A stretch of DNA of 64,000 nt from Nocardioides currus (GTDB lineage Bacteria; Actinomycetota; Actinomycetes; Propionibacteriales; Nocardioidaceae), in contig NZ_PYXZ01000007.1 of the NCBI RefSeq assembly GCF_003057875.1, positions 131,999-195,998 on the forward strand, read 5' to 3'. The position numbers were made by a program, and so were the translations under genes. Below, piece after piece: positions 7,146 to 16,694 of this stretch; the first letter of the stretch is position 1; the number at the start of each line of letters is the position of its first letter. The notes below the pieces were generated by a model. The model searched no databases and was not told the origin of the DNA. It worked only from the letters and a program-made list of their open reading frames with translations.

Positions 7146-7624
7146 CCCTCGTCGTCATGACGGGCCTCCCGGGCAGCGGAAAGAGCACCGTCGCGCACCG
7201 CATCGCCGGCGAGCTCGGCTGTGCTGTCATCTCCGTCGACACGATCGAACGCGGCCTCCACGATGCCGGGGTCGATTCAGCGCAACCGGTCGGCCTCGCG
7301 GCGTACGCCGTCGCGAACCGTCTCGTCGACGTGCAGCTCAGCCTCGGCCACACCGTCGTCGCGGACGCGGTCAACGACCATCCCGAGGCGCGGCAGGCGT
7401 GGCTCGACCTCGCGGAGCGGCACGGGGTGGACCTGCGGGTCGTCCACGTCCGGTGCAGCGACGAGACACTGCACCGCCAGCGCCTGGAGACCCGTGACCA
7501 CGAGCTGCGCGAGGTGCCGTGGGAGCGGGTCGTCGCGCTGAAGGACGCGTGGACGCCGTGGCCGGTCGAGACCGAGCTCGTGGAGACCTCAGGACACGCG
7601 AACGAGTCGCCGCAGCTCGGGTGA
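7142..7624 (+). CDS. AAA/zeta-type P-loop kinase
   Basis: The 160-residue protein opens with a Walker A motif TGLPGSGKSTVAHRIA, then ISVDTIERGL and a VVADAVND strand (Walker B-like), then VVHVRCSDETLHRQRLETR with a lid arginine pair. This is the fold of small nucleoside/gluconate-type and zeta-like kinases that phosphorylate a small molecule. The substrate is unknown. The start overlaps the dienelactone hydrolase stop. Its 3' end runs 36 bp into the convergent gene 7589-8002. Confidence 0.8.
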   Translation: MTLVVMTGLPGSGKSTVAHRIAGELGCAVISVDTIERGLHDAGVDSAQPVGLAAYAVANRLVDVQLSLGHTVVADAVNDHPEARQAWLDLAERHGVDLRVVHVRCSDETLHRQRLETRDHELREVPWERVVALKDAWTPWPVETELVETSGHANESPQLG

Positions 7625-8002
7625 GACGACCACGTCGGTCGAGGCGACCGTCACGTGCTCGATCCGGACCCCGGGCAGGCCGTCGCCGATCAGGTCGTCG
7701 ACCGACTCGCCGGTGATGGGGAGCTCGCCCACGAGACGCTCGGCGATCAGGTGCCGCAGCCGCGAGCCGAGCTGCGTGTCGACGAACTCGTCGGGACCGG
7801 GTCCGGCGTCCTGGGCGTCGAGCACGGTCAGCACGTAGGTCGCCTGGAGGTGCGCCGTCACACCGTCCGCCGTCGTCGCGGTCGCCACGACGACCCTGTG
7901 CCGGGGCTCGAGGGACGGCCGCTCGCGGGACGAGAGCAGGCGCAGGACGGTGCCGGCCGCGAGGGCGGCGACGATCAGTCCGACGACGAGCACGATCTCC
8001 AT
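7589..8002 (-). CDS. Membrane-anchored protein with SPFH/band-7-like segment
   Basis: The 137-residue protein has one N-terminal membrane span (IVLVVGLIVAALAAGTVL) followed by a soluble domain. That domain has the pattern VATATTADGVTAHLQATYVLTVLDA, DTQLGSRLRHLIAERL and VRIEHVTVAS, which resembles the start of SPFH/slipin domains (a strand-rich core, then a helix of quantity-limited length). It is about half the size of a normal SPFH protein, so it would be a minimal version; this assignment is tentative. The last 36 bp are antisense to the kinase gene. RBS-like AGGAGG occurs just before its ATG. Confidence 0.65.
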   Translation of the reverse strand: MEIVLVVGLIVAALAAGTVLRLLSSRERPSLEPRHRVVVATATTADGVTAHLQATYVLTVLDAQDAGPGPDEFVDTQLGSRLRHLIAERLVGELPITGESVDDLIGDGLPGVRIEHVTVASTDVVVSPELRRLVRVS

Positions 8003-8129
8003 GGGTCCTCCTCAGGCTGGTCGGGTCCCCCCGAGCGCATCGGGAGGGACCCGCATCACCAGTCTCCGGGGTCGTACGGCGCGAGCCCATGGGGTCCGCC
8101 ACCCACATCCGCGTCGGCCGCGCCGCACC

Positions 8130-8135
8130 TAGGGT
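8130..8135 (+). promoter_or_regulatory. Leaderless-type -10 TAGGGT
   Basis: TAGGGT lies 6 nt before ATG 8142 of the histidine kinase gene. Confidence 0.6.
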
Positions 8136-8141
8136 GGCCGC

Positions 8142-9092
8142 ATGGCGAGCGACCTCTCCCTGTCCACCCGCGTGATCGTGATCAACGGGTTGCTCTTCGC
8201 CGCCGGCACCGCCGTCCTCGCGCTCTCCCCCGCGACCGTCTCCAGCCAGCCGGTGCTCTCGGAGTCCGTCGTGCTGCTCGTCGGCCTCGCCGTGATGATC
8301 GTGGCCAACTCGGTGCTCGTCCGCCGCGCCCTGCGGCCCCTCGAGCGGCTTCGGCATCAGCTGACCAGTGCGGCGTCCGCGGCCCCGGAGGAGCGGGTCG
8401 CGGTGCCGGCCTCGGGAGTGACGCGCCCGGTGTCCGTCGCCGTCAACGACCTGCTCGAGCGCATCGACGACGCCCAGCGCGCCAGCGCGGCGGCCGCCCT
8501 CGCCGCCCAGGAGTCGGAGCGGTCCCGGATCGCCCAGGAGCTGCACGACGGGGTCGGGCAGTCACTGACCGCCGTCCTCCTCGAGCTCAAGCTCCTCTCC
8601 GAGTCCGCCCCGTCGCCTTCGCTCGATCGGGTGCGCGACGGCGTCCGGGCCAGCCTGGACGAGGTGCGGTCGGTCGCGCGGACCCTGCGCCCGCACGTGC
8701 TGGAGGACCTCGGCCTGCGCAGCGCCCTCGCCGCCCTGACCCAGGACCTGTTCGGCTCCACCCGCACCCACGTGCGCCGCGGCATCATGCCGGGTCTTCC
8801 CGACCTCCCGGCCGACGTGGAGCTGGTGGTCTTCCGGGTCGCCCAGGAGGCGTTGACCAACGTCGCCCGGCACGCCGAGGCGACCACGGTCGAGCTGAGC
8901 CTCGGGATGGTCGGGCGCGAGATCGAGCTGCGTGTCACCGACGACGGTCACGGCCTGCCGCGCGGCGCCGAGGGCACCGGGCTGCGCGGCATGCGCGAGC
9001 GGGCCGCCCTGGTCGGCGGGCGGATCGACGTGGCGCGTCGCGACGGCGGCGGCACCGTCGCCGCCCTGCGCGTCCCGGTGGCCGCACCATGA
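8142..9092 (+). CDS. Sensor histidine kinase, HisKA_3/NarX type
   Basis: The 316-residue protein has two membrane segments (about 10-30 and 43-62) flanking a very short outside loop. A HAMP-like linker follows, then the HisKA_3 box ESERSRIAQELHDGVGQSL with the phospho-acceptor His135. The HATPase has the N-box AQEALTNVARHA and the G-box DDGHGLPRGAEGTGLRGMRERA. With so small an extracellular part it probably senses a membrane-derived signal. The response regulator gene overlaps its stop codon by 4 bp, so they form a dedicated pair. Confidence 0.95.
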   Translation: MASDLSLSTRVIVINGLLFAAGTAVLALSPATVSSQPVLSESVVLLVGLAVMIVANSVLVRRALRPLERLRHQLTSAASAAPEERVAVPASGVTRPVSVAVNDLLERIDDAQRASAAAALAAQESERSRIAQELHDGVGQSLTAVLLELKLLSESAPSPSLDRVRDGVRASLDEVRSVARTLRPHVLEDLGLRSALAALTQDLFGSTRTHVRRGIMPGLPDLPADVELVVFRVAQEALTNVARHAEATTVELSLGMVGREIELRVTDDGHGLPRGAEGTGLRGMRERAALVGGRIDVARRDGGGTVAALRVPVAAP

Positions 9093-9748
9093 CCACGCGG
9101 GTGCTGCTCGCGGACGACCACGTCCTCGTGCGCCGCGGGGTGCGGATGATCCTCGACCAGCAGCCCGACTTCGAGGTGGTCGCGGAGGCCGACGACGGCC
9201 ACGAGGCCGTGCAGCTGGTGCGCGACCACGAGGGCGACCAGCCGATCGACCTGGCCATCCTCGACGTCGCCATGCCCCGGATGACCGGCCTCCAGGCAGC
9301 CCGCGAGATCAGCCGGCGTCCGGCCCACCCACGGCTGCTGATGCTCTCGATGCACGACAACGAGCAGTACTTCTTCGAGTCGCTCAAGGTCGGCGCCTCG
9401 GGCTACGTCCTCAAGTCGGTCGCCGACCGCGACCTGCTCGACGCCTGTCGCGCGGCGATGCGGGGCGAGTCGTTCCTCTACCCCGGGGCCGAGAGCGCGT
9501 TGGTGCGCGACTACCTGGAGCGGCTGCGTCGCGGCGAGCGGCTGCCCCGCGCCGTACTCACCCCGCGCGAGGACGAGGTCGTCAAGCTGATCGCGGAGGG
9601 CAACTCGTCGCGCGACATCGCGCGGCTGCTGACGATCAGCGTGAAGACGGTCGACCGGCACCGGGAGAACGTGCTGTCCAAGCTGGGGATGCGCGACCGC
9701 ACCGAGCTGACGAGGTATGCCGTGCGGGTCGGTCTCATCGAGCCGTAG
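9089..9748 (+). CDS. NarL/FixJ-family response regulator
   Basis: The 219-residue protein has a receiver domain with D10-D11 (LADDH), phospho-acceptor D59 (LAILDVAMPRMTG), a switch Ser in MLSMHD and Lys in YVLKSV. A LuxR-type helix-turn-helix follows at about 150-210 (LTPREDEVVKLIAEGNSSRDIARLL...KTVDRHRENVLSKL). It is phosphorylated by the kinase encoded immediately upstream; the start codon overlaps that gene's stop. The target genes cannot be told from the sequence. The KstR-box esterase gene follows in the same direction but has its own promoter. Confidence 0.95.
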   Translation: MTTRVLLADDHVLVRRGVRMILDQQPDFEVVAEADDGHEAVQLVRDHEGDQPIDLAILDVAMPRMTGLQAAREISRRPAHPRLLMLSMHDNEQYFFESLKVGASGYVLKSVADRDLLDACRAAMRGESFLYPGAESALVRDYLERLRRGERLPRAVLTPREDEVVKLIAEGNSSRDIARLLTISVKTVDRHRENVLSKLGMRDRTELTRYAVRVGLIEP

Positions 9749-9752
9749 CAAC

Positions 9753-9766
9753 GGGAACACGTTCTA
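9753..9766 (+). promoter_or_regulatory. KstR-type operator in front of the esterase gene
   Basis: The 14-mer GGGAACACGTTCTA fits the KstR consensus TNNAACNNGTTNNA at all fixed positions but the first. It lies 9 nt upstream of the -10 TACGAT, over the expected -35, a repressing position. Its core on the other strand (AACGTGTTCC) is identical to the core of the box in front of kstR at 16041-16050. Confidence 0.65.
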
Positions 9767-9775
9767 GTTGGCGGC

Positions 9776-9781
9776 TACGAT
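9776..9781 (+). promoter_or_regulatory. Leaderless-type -10 TACGAT
   Basis: TACGAT lies 7 nt before GTG 9789. It favours this start over the TTG at 9768, which would place the promoter inside the gene. Confidence 0.55.
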
Positions 9782-9788
9782 CGTCGGC

Positions 9789-11069
9789 GTGAGCTACCTG
9801 CGACGCCAGGCCATCGTGGCCGCCCTGACCGCCAACGCCCTCCGTCCGCCGACCGGCCCACGCTCGGGTCTCTACGCCTTCGCACCCGGATGGATCCTCG
9901 GCGAGCTGGCCCCGCAGGTGTTGGCGCTCACCGCCCTCGACTCCGCCGCCCAGCTGCGCCCCGGGAGGCGGTCACGGCTGCGCACCAAGATCGGGTTCGG
10001 GCTCGCGGCGGCCAGCAGCGTCGGTCTCGCGCACATCATCCGGCAGTCGCAGCAGGTCCGCGCGCGGGTCGAGGACGCGCTCGTCGAGGGCCTCGGGGTC
10101 GACTACGTCGAGCAGCTCGACGCCGCCCCGACCCCGGCCGAGCTCGCGACGCCATGGCGCAAGCTGCTCAACCCCTTCAACTTCACCGACCGCGCCGTCC
10201 GGGTCGAGCGGGACATCGCGTACGGCGAGTACGGGCCCCGCTCGACCCTCGACATCTACCGCCCGGCGGACGACGAGCAGCTCGCGGACGCGCCGGTCCT
10301 GCTTCAGGTCCACGGCGGCGCGTGGACCGTCGGCAAGAAGGACCACCAGGGCATCCCGCTGATGCAGCACATGGCGCAGCGCGGGTGGGTGTGCGTCGCG
10401 ATCAACTACCGGCTCTCGCCGCGCGACGCCTTCCCCGCGCACGTCGTCGACGTGAAGCGGTCGATCGCGTGGATCAAGGAGCACATCGCGGACTACGGCG
10501 GCAACCCCGACTACGTCGTCATCACCGGCGGCTCGGCCGGCGGCCACCTGGCCGCCCTCGCCGCAGTCACGCCGAACGCGAAGGAGTGGCAGCCGGGCTT
10601 CGAGGACGCCGACACGAGCGTCCGGGCGGCGGTCCCCCACTACGGCGTCTACGACTTCGCCGCCTCCACGGGCCTGCGCAGCGCGGAGTCCATGCGCGAC
10701 GGGTTCCTCGCACCCAAGGTCCTGAACAAGCGCTGGGACGAGGAGCCCGAGGCGTTCGAGGCCGCGTCCCCGATCCTGCGGATCGACGGCGACGAGCCCG
10801 ACTTCTTCGTCATCCACGGCGACACCGACTCGCTGGTCGATGTCGGCCAGGCCCGTGCGTTCGTGGAGAAGCTGCGACGGGTGTCGAGGAGGTCCGTGGT
10901 GTACGCCGAGCTGCCGGGCGCCCAGCACGCCTTCGACGTCTTCCCGTCGATCCGCTCGGCGCACGTCGTGCGCGGGATCGAGCGCTACCTCGGGTGGCAC
11001 TGGAACACGTGGCGGGCCGGCCTCGCCGTCGACGAGGCCGAGCCGGAGCAGGTCACGACGACTGGCTGA
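9789..11069 (+). CDS. Alpha/beta hydrolase, hormone-sensitive-lipase-type esterase
   Basis: The 426-residue protein carries an HSL-family catalytic domain in its second half: oxyanion motif VHGGAWTVG, nucleophile elbow ITGGSAGGHLAAL, acid HGDTDSLVDV and base GAQHAFDVF. The roughly 150-residue N-terminal part is hydrophobic and helical (LAPQVLALTALDSAAQL), suggesting membrane association as in mycobacterial LipC/LipQ-type enzymes. A KstR-type operator (9753-9766) overlaps its promoter, so it is probably induced during growth on sterols and may cleave a steroid ester or related lipid. That function is inferred from the operator only. Confidence 0.85.
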   Translation: MSYLRRQAIVAALTANALRPPTGPRSGLYAFAPGWILGELAPQVLALTALDSAAQLRPGRRSRLRTKIGFGLAAASSVGLAHIIRQSQQVRARVEDALVEGLGVDYVEQLDAAPTPAELATPWRKLLNPFNFTDRAVRVERDIAYGEYGPRSTLDIYRPADDEQLADAPVLLQVHGGAWTVGKKDHQGIPLMQHMAQRGWVCVAINYRLSPRDAFPAHVVDVKRSIAWIKEHIADYGGNPDYVVITGGSAGGHLAALAAVTPNAKEWQPGFEDADTSVRAAVPHYGVYDFAASTGLRSAESMRDGFLAPKVLNKRWDEEPEAFEAASPILRIDGDEPDFFVIHGDTDSLVDVGQARAFVEKLRRVSRRSVVYAELPGAQHAFDVFPSIRSAHVVRGIERYLGWHWNTWRAGLAVDEAEPEQVTTTG

Positions 11070-11127
11070 TGGAGCCGACCTGGTTGCCTCGGCGTCGGTG
11101 AGGATCGCCGTGGTGGTCGGGTCGAGG

Positions 11128-11154
11128 TGTCACAACCGGTGCGGTTGCTTCGTC
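11128..11154 (+). promoter_or_regulatory. ECF41-type promoter (TGTCACA-N16-CGTC)
   Basis: TGTCACA at 11128-11134, a 16-nt spacer and CGTC at 11151-11154 match the published ECF41 promoter signature. It stands directly in front of an ECF41-like sigma gene, so the sigma factor should transcribe its own gene. The spacer contains CAACC-ggtgc-GGTTG, an extra inverted repeat. Confidence 0.75.
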
Positions 11155-11188
11155 AGACTGGTGACGGACCGACACGGAGGAATGTGAC

Positions 11189-12016
11189 ATGGAATCGTTC
11201 GAGGAGCACCGCAGCCACCTGACGGCCGTGGCGACGCGGGTGCTGGGGCCGGGCGGCGACGCCGAGGACGCCGTGCAGGAAGCCTGGCTGCGCTACGAGC
11301 GCACCGACACCTCCGACGTGGAGAACCTCCGCGGCTGGCTGACCACGGTGGTGACCCGGATCTGCCTCGACCAGCTCAGGTCGCGTACGGCGCGGCGCGA
11401 GGACCTCGTCGACACCCACCTCGAGCGTCCGGGCGACGATCCGACGCCGGAGGACGACGCGGTCGTGGCCGAGGCCGTGGGCGGTGCGATGCAGACGGTG
11501 CTCGACGAGCTGAACCCACCCGAGCGCGTGGCGTTCGTGCTGCACGACCTCTTCGCGGTGTCGTTCGACGAGATCGCCGAGATGCTCGACCGCACCCCCG
11601 CCGCGACCCGGCAGCTCGCCTCGCGGGCGCGACGCCGCATCCGGGGCACGACCCCCGCGACGGCGCCCGGCCGCGAGGTCGTCGACGCCTTCCTCAAGGC
11701 GGCCCGCGCGGGTGAGTTCGACTCCCTGCTGCAGCTGCTCGACCCGGACGTGGTCTGCCGCGCCGACGCCACCTCGGTGGCGATGGGCGGACCGGTGCCC
11801 CTGATCTCCGGGGCGCAGGACGTCGCCAACCGCTTCAACGGCGGCGCCGCGGCGCTGTTCGCGACCGTCGTCGACGGGCTGGCCGGTGCGGTGTGGATGT
11901 ATCGCGGGGAGGCGAAGGTGGTCTTCGACTTCACCATCGTCGACGACAGGATCGTCGCGATCGACATGCTCTCCGACCCGGACGTGATGGCGGGGCTGGT
12001 GCTCGAGAAGGTCTGA
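11189..12016 (+). CDS. ECF41-type RNA polymerase sigma factor with SnoaL-like C-terminal domain
   Basis: The 275-residue protein has sigma region 2 at about 5-70 (EDAVQEAWLRY, LRGWLTTVVTRICLDQLRS) and region 4 at about 100-160 (LNPPERVAFVLHDLFAVSFDEIAEMLDRTPAATRQLASRARRR). A fused SnoaL-like C-terminal domain of about 110 residues starts at EVVDAFLKAARAGEFDSLLQLLDPDVV. That layout defines the ECF41/SigJ group, in which the C-terminal domain replaces an anti-sigma factor. RBS GGAGG (11176-11180) is 8 nt from the ATG. ECF41 genes usually sit beside a carboxymuconolactone-decarboxylase, oxidoreductase or epimerase gene, and none is adjacent here. Confidence 0.92.
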   Translation: MESFEEHRSHLTAVATRVLGPGGDAEDAVQEAWLRYERTDTSDVENLRGWLTTVVTRICLDQLRSRTARREDLVDTHLERPGDDPTPEDDAVVAEAVGGAMQTVLDELNPPERVAFVLHDLFAVSFDEIAEMLDRTPAATRQLASRARRRIRGTTPATAPGREVVDAFLKAARAGEFDSLLQLLDPDVVCRADATSVAMGGPVPLISGAQDVANRFNGGAAALFATVVDGLAGAVWMYRGEAKVVFDFTIVDDRIVAIDMLSDPDVMAGLVLEKV

Positions 12017-12167
12017 TGGTGTCGTACCGGCGCCGGCCCGTTCGTGGAGTGGGTGTGAGCGGGTCGCACCGGCGGCCCACCGACGAACGACCTCGAGCTC
12101 CTCGAGGCTCGCACGCTCGACGGCAACACCCAGGAGCTGATCTATCGCCCCACCCTGCACCCCTGAG
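12017..12167 (+). other. Intergenic remnant behind the sigma gene
   Basis: No intact gene. From about 12089 one frame shows coding-like third positions and reads DLELLEARTLDGNTQELIY and ends HP-stop at 12166, as the tail of a lost gene would. It may be the residue of the target gene normally paired with ECF41 sigma factors, but the fragment is too short to identify. Confidence 0.25.
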
Positions 12168-12257
12168 TTCCCCGACTTGTCGGGGCAATTGTGAACTTCC
12201 CGTGGCGTGCATGCCCCGCGAAGTTCGGGTTTCCCCGGCTAGCCGGGGAAACTGTGA
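12168..12257. repeat. Inverted pair of hairpin elements (REP/BIME-like)
   Basis: The left arm has the hairpin TTCCCCGACTTGTCGGGG followed by AATTGTGAACTTC. The right arm, read on the other strand, has TTTCCCCGGCTAGCCGGGG followed by AAACCCGAACTTC. The two meet at GCATGC (12209-12214). The unit is thus present twice, head to head. The right hairpin TTTCCCCGGCTAGCCGGGGA is a 19-20 bp near-perfect palindrome. It sits between the sigma gene and a methyltransferase gene in the same orientation, so it may also act as a terminator. Confidence 0.7.
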
Positions 12258-12282
12258 CGAGCCGTGATGAGTCCCCACCCAC

Positions 12283-13993
<1,711 letters not shown>

Positions 13994-14007
<14 letters not shown>

Positions 14008-14770
14008 TCGAGGCGGGGACGGCGACGGCGTCCGGCTTGCGGAAGTAGAGCACCATGCTCTTGCCGATCATCGGGTCGAGCACCTTGCCCGCGGCCCGGA
14101 GCGTGCGGGGGTTCTTCATGATCTCCCACACCAGGAGCTTGTGGTACGCCCTGGCGAGCGGGTGCTGGTCGTTGGTGACACCGACCGCGCACTTGATCCA
14201 CCAGTACGGCGCGTGCAGGCCGTGCGCGTAGCCCTTGCCCTCGAACACCATCGCGTCGCCCGGCGTGCCGTCGTTGAAGCGGCCGGCCTTGGTGACCTTG
14301 TCGATCAGCTCGTGGTCGGTGTAGATCCGGATGTGACCACCCTCGGCGTTGTGGTAGTCGTCGGAGAGCTTCCAGTTGATGACCTCCGGCAGCCAGCGCG
14401 GCACCGAGATCGCGAGCGTCCCGCCCGGTCGCAGCACCCGGACGAGCTCCTTGATCGCCTCCACGTCGGCGTGGATGTGCTCGAGCACCTCGGCGGCGAC
14501 GATGCGGTCGAACTCGCCGTCGGCGAAGGGCAGCGCGAGCGCGTCGCCCTCCGTGACGTCTGCCTCGGCCCCGTCCGGGACCTCACCGGCCTCCTTCATC
14601 GCGCCGAACCACTCGCGCACGGTGGCGAGCTCGTCGGCGTCCTGGTCGAAGGCGACGACGTCGGCGCCGCGCTTGTACATCTCGAACGCATGGCGGCCGG
14701 CACCGCAGCCCATGTCGAGCACCCGGTCCCCGGGGCGCAGGCCGAGGCGGTCGAAGTCAACGGTCAGCAC
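13994..14770 (-). CDS. Class I SAM-dependent methyltransferase (Methyltransf_11 type)
   Basis: The 258-residue protein has motif I VLDMGCGAGRHAFEMYKRG, an acidic loop VVAFDQDADEL, the post-I region GDALALPFADGEFDRIVAAEVLEHI and RPGGTLAISVPRW. A long C-terminal part (GKGYAHGLHAPYWWIKCAVG) is unusual and probably forms the acceptor site. GTG 14770 is chosen because longer frames read into the glycosyltransferase coding sequence. It overlaps the glycosyltransferase stop by 14 bp. The acceptor is presumably the product made by that glycosyltransferase. Confidence 0.88.
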
Positions 14771-16016
14771 TGGTGTTCTCCTTCTCGGCGCGGAAGTCCG
14801 CGATGGTTCGTTCGTACGCCGCAGCGGTGGCCGCGGCCACCGCCCGCCAGCTGAAGAGCCGCAGCACGCGCTCACGGCCGGCGCGGCCCATGCGAGCGCG
14901 CCGCTCGGGGTCGTCGAGCAGCTCGAGGAGCGCCAGCTCCAGCTCGCCGACGTCGCCGGGGGTCACCAGCACCGCGCACTCGCCGTCGGGGCCGACGACC
15001 TCGGGGATCGCACCGGCACGGGACACCACCAGCGGGGTCTCGCAGGCCATCAGCTCCGCGGTCGGCAGCGAGAAGCCCTCGTAGAGCGAGGGGACGCAGG
15101 CGATCTCGGCCGAGCCCATCACCGAGACCAGCTCCTCCTGGGAGACGCCGTTGACGAAGGTGACGTGCTCGGCGATGCCGAGGGCGTCGATCAGCTTCTC
15201 GGTGCGACCGCCGGGCTCCGGCCGGGTGACGAGCAGCAGCTCGACGTCGCGCTCGGTGCGCAGCTTGGCGAAGGCCTCCAGCAGGGTGGCGATGCCCTTC
15301 ATGGGGGCGTCGGCGCTGGCCATGGCCAGGATCCGGCCGGGGACGCGCGGCTGCGTCGGCGGCACGAAGGCGTCGTCCACGCCGAGCAGCACGGTCTGCA
15401 TGCGGGCCGGGTCGACGCCGAAGTCGGCGGCGATGTCACGAGCGGAGGTGTCGGACGGGGTGAGGATCGCGCGCGCCTGCCGGGCGACCTTGGTCTGCAT
15501 CCGCAGGAACCCGTACCACCGTCGCAGCGACAGCTTCTTGCGCAGGGTCGGCGCAGCGGCGATGTCGATGCGGCGGTCGAAGGTGATCGGGTGGTGGATG
15601 GTGGTCAGGAGCGGCAGCCCCATCCTCTCGATCTCGAGCATCCCGTAGCCGAGCACCTGGTTGTCGTGGGCGATGTCGAAGTCGTCGACGCGGGTCCTGA
15701 GCAGCCGGACGACCCGCGAGCTGAACGTCTTGGGCTCGGGGAAGCCGGCGGTCCACATGGTCAGGACCTCCTCGACGTCGATCAGGTCGCGGAACTCGCT
15801 GGGGCGCGGGGTGCGGAACGGGTCGGGCTCGCGGTAGAGGTCGAGGCTGGGCACCTTGGTCAGGCGCACGCCCTCGTCGAGCTCGGGGTAGGGCTGGCCC
15901 GAGAAGACCTCGACCTCGTGGCCGAGGTTGACCAGCTCCCGGCTGAGGTGACGGATGTAGATTCCCTGGCCGCCGCAGTGTGGCTTGCTCCGGTAGGACA
16001 GCAATGCAATGCGCAC
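14757..16016 (-). CDS. Glycosyltransferase family 4 protein
   Basis: The 419-residue protein has GT-B organisation. The N-terminal acceptor half starts MRIALLSYRSKPHCGGQGIYI with the Gly-Gly loop. The C-terminal donor half has RILAMASADAPMKGIATLLEAF, then CVPSLYEGFSLPTAELMACETPLVVS, the E-x7-E retaining GT4 signature. It would transfer a sugar from a nucleotide donor. It begins at GTG 16016 with AAAGG 9 nt upstream, and it heads the operon GT-methyltransferase-toroid. The promoter region (16017-16092) is shared with the divergent kstR gene and contains a KstR-type box, so this operon may be steroid-controlled. Confidence 0.92.
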   Translation of the reverse strand: MRIALLSYRSKPHCGGQGIYIRHLSRELVNLGHEVEVFSGQPYPELDEGVRLTKVPSLDLYREPDPFRTPRPSEFRDLIDVEEVLTMWTAGFPEPKTFSSRVVRLLRTRVDDFDIAHDNQVLGYGMLEIERMGLPLLTTIHHPITFDRRIDIAAAPTLRKKLSLRRWYGFLRMQTKVARQARAILTPSDTSARDIAADFGVDPARMQTVLLGVDDAFVPPTQPRVPGRILAMASADAPMKGIATLLEAFAKLRTERDVELLLVTRPEPGGRTEKLIDALGIAEHVTFVNGVSQEELVSVMGSAEIACVPSLYEGFSLPTAELMACETPLVVSRAGAIPEVVGPDGECAVLVTPGDVGELELALLELLDDPERRARMGRAGRERVLRLFSWRAVAAATAAAYERTIADFRAEKENTSADR

Positions 16017-16037
16017 GCGTCGCGACCTTTCTCGAAG

Positions 16038-16051
16038 TGAAACGTGTTCCT
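16038..16051. promoter_or_regulatory. KstR-type operator between the GT operon and kstR
   Basis: TGAAACGTGTTCCT matches the KstR consensus TNNAACNNGTTNNA except at the last base. It lies immediately upstream of the -10 TATTAT (16051-16056) of the kstR gene and about 20 bp upstream of the divergent glycosyltransferase gene. It would allow autorepression and possibly repression of both transcripts. Confidence 0.7.
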
Positions 16052-16056
16052 ATTAT
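16051..16056 (+). promoter_or_regulatory. -10 TATTAT of kstR
   Basis: This AT-rich hexamer gives a predicted start near 16063 and a leader of about 30 nt with RBS GGAGG (16083-16087). Confidence 0.5.
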
Positions 16057-16092
16057 GCTCCATCCATCCACGCGGACGGACCGGAGGCGATC

Positions 16093-16692
16093 GTGAGCGG
16101 CACCCATGCGCTGTCGGGCGAGGCGCTCGGGTCGTCCGCGCAGCGCCGGCGACGCGAGCGGATCCTCGACGCGACGATCGCGCTGGCCTCAGCCGGTGGC
16201 TTCGACGCCGTGCAGATGAGGGCCGTCGCCGAGCATGCCGACGTCGCGCTCGGCACGCTCTACCGCTACTTCCCCTCCAAGATCCACCTGCTCGTCACCA
16301 CGCTGGCGCGGGAGTTCGAGCGCGAGGAGGCGCTGCTCGCCGAGCGCACGATCCCCGGGGACACGCCGGCGGACCGGGTGATCTCCGTGCTGCGGCGTAC
16401 GACCCGGGGGCTCCAGGGCGACCCGCACCTCACCGAGGCCCTGACACGGGCCTTCATGTTCGCCGACAAGTCGGTGGCGCAGGAGATCCGCGTCGTGGGC
16501 CGGCTCCTCAACCGGATGCTCACGCACGCGATGCGCCCCGACGCCCGCGAGGCGGGCGACGAGGACGTCGCCATCGCCCGCGTCATCGGCGACGTCTGGC
16601 TGTCCGCGCTGGTCGCGTGGGTGACCGGACGCAGCACCGCCGAGGAGACCGCGGCCCACATGGAGCGCGCGGTCCGGCTGATCCTGCGCTGA
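16093..16692 (+). CDS. kstR: TetR-family repressor of steroid catabolism, KstR homologue
   Basis: The 199-residue protein has an N-terminal TetR helix-turn-helix with QRRRRERILDATIALASAG, FDAVQMRAVAEHADVALGT and LYRYFPSKIHLLV. From memory these match Mycobacterium tuberculosis KstR almost residue for residue, as do the later segments LTEALTRAFMFAD and ARVIGDVWLSALVAWVTG. KstR represses cholesterol uptake and ring-degradation genes and is released by a steroid-CoA intermediate. GTG 16093 has GGAGG 5 nt upstream. A KstR box lies in its own promoter. In mycobacteria kstR is divergent from an acyl-CoA dehydrogenase gene; here the neighbour is a glycosyltransferase operon instead. Confidence 0.88.
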   Translation: MSGTHALSGEALGSSAQRRRRERILDATIALASAGGFDAVQMRAVAEHADVALGTLYRYFPSKIHLLVTTLAREFEREEALLAERTIPGDTPADRVISVLRRTTRGLQGDPHLTEALTRAFMFADKSVAQEIRVVGRLLNRMLTHAMRPDAREAGDEDVAIARVIGDVWLSALVAWVTGRSTAEETAAHMERAVRLILR

Positions 16693-16694
16693 CC

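Noticed and set aside
7142..7624. Zeta toxin of a toxin-antitoxin pair
   Set aside because: No epsilon-type antitoxin gene is adjacent; the gene is translationally coupled to a dienelactone hydrolase.
9756..9763. LexA/SOS box in GAACACGTTC upstream of the esterase
   Set aside because: The actinobacterial SOS box needs four bases between GAAC and GTTC. Here there are two, which fits KstR instead.
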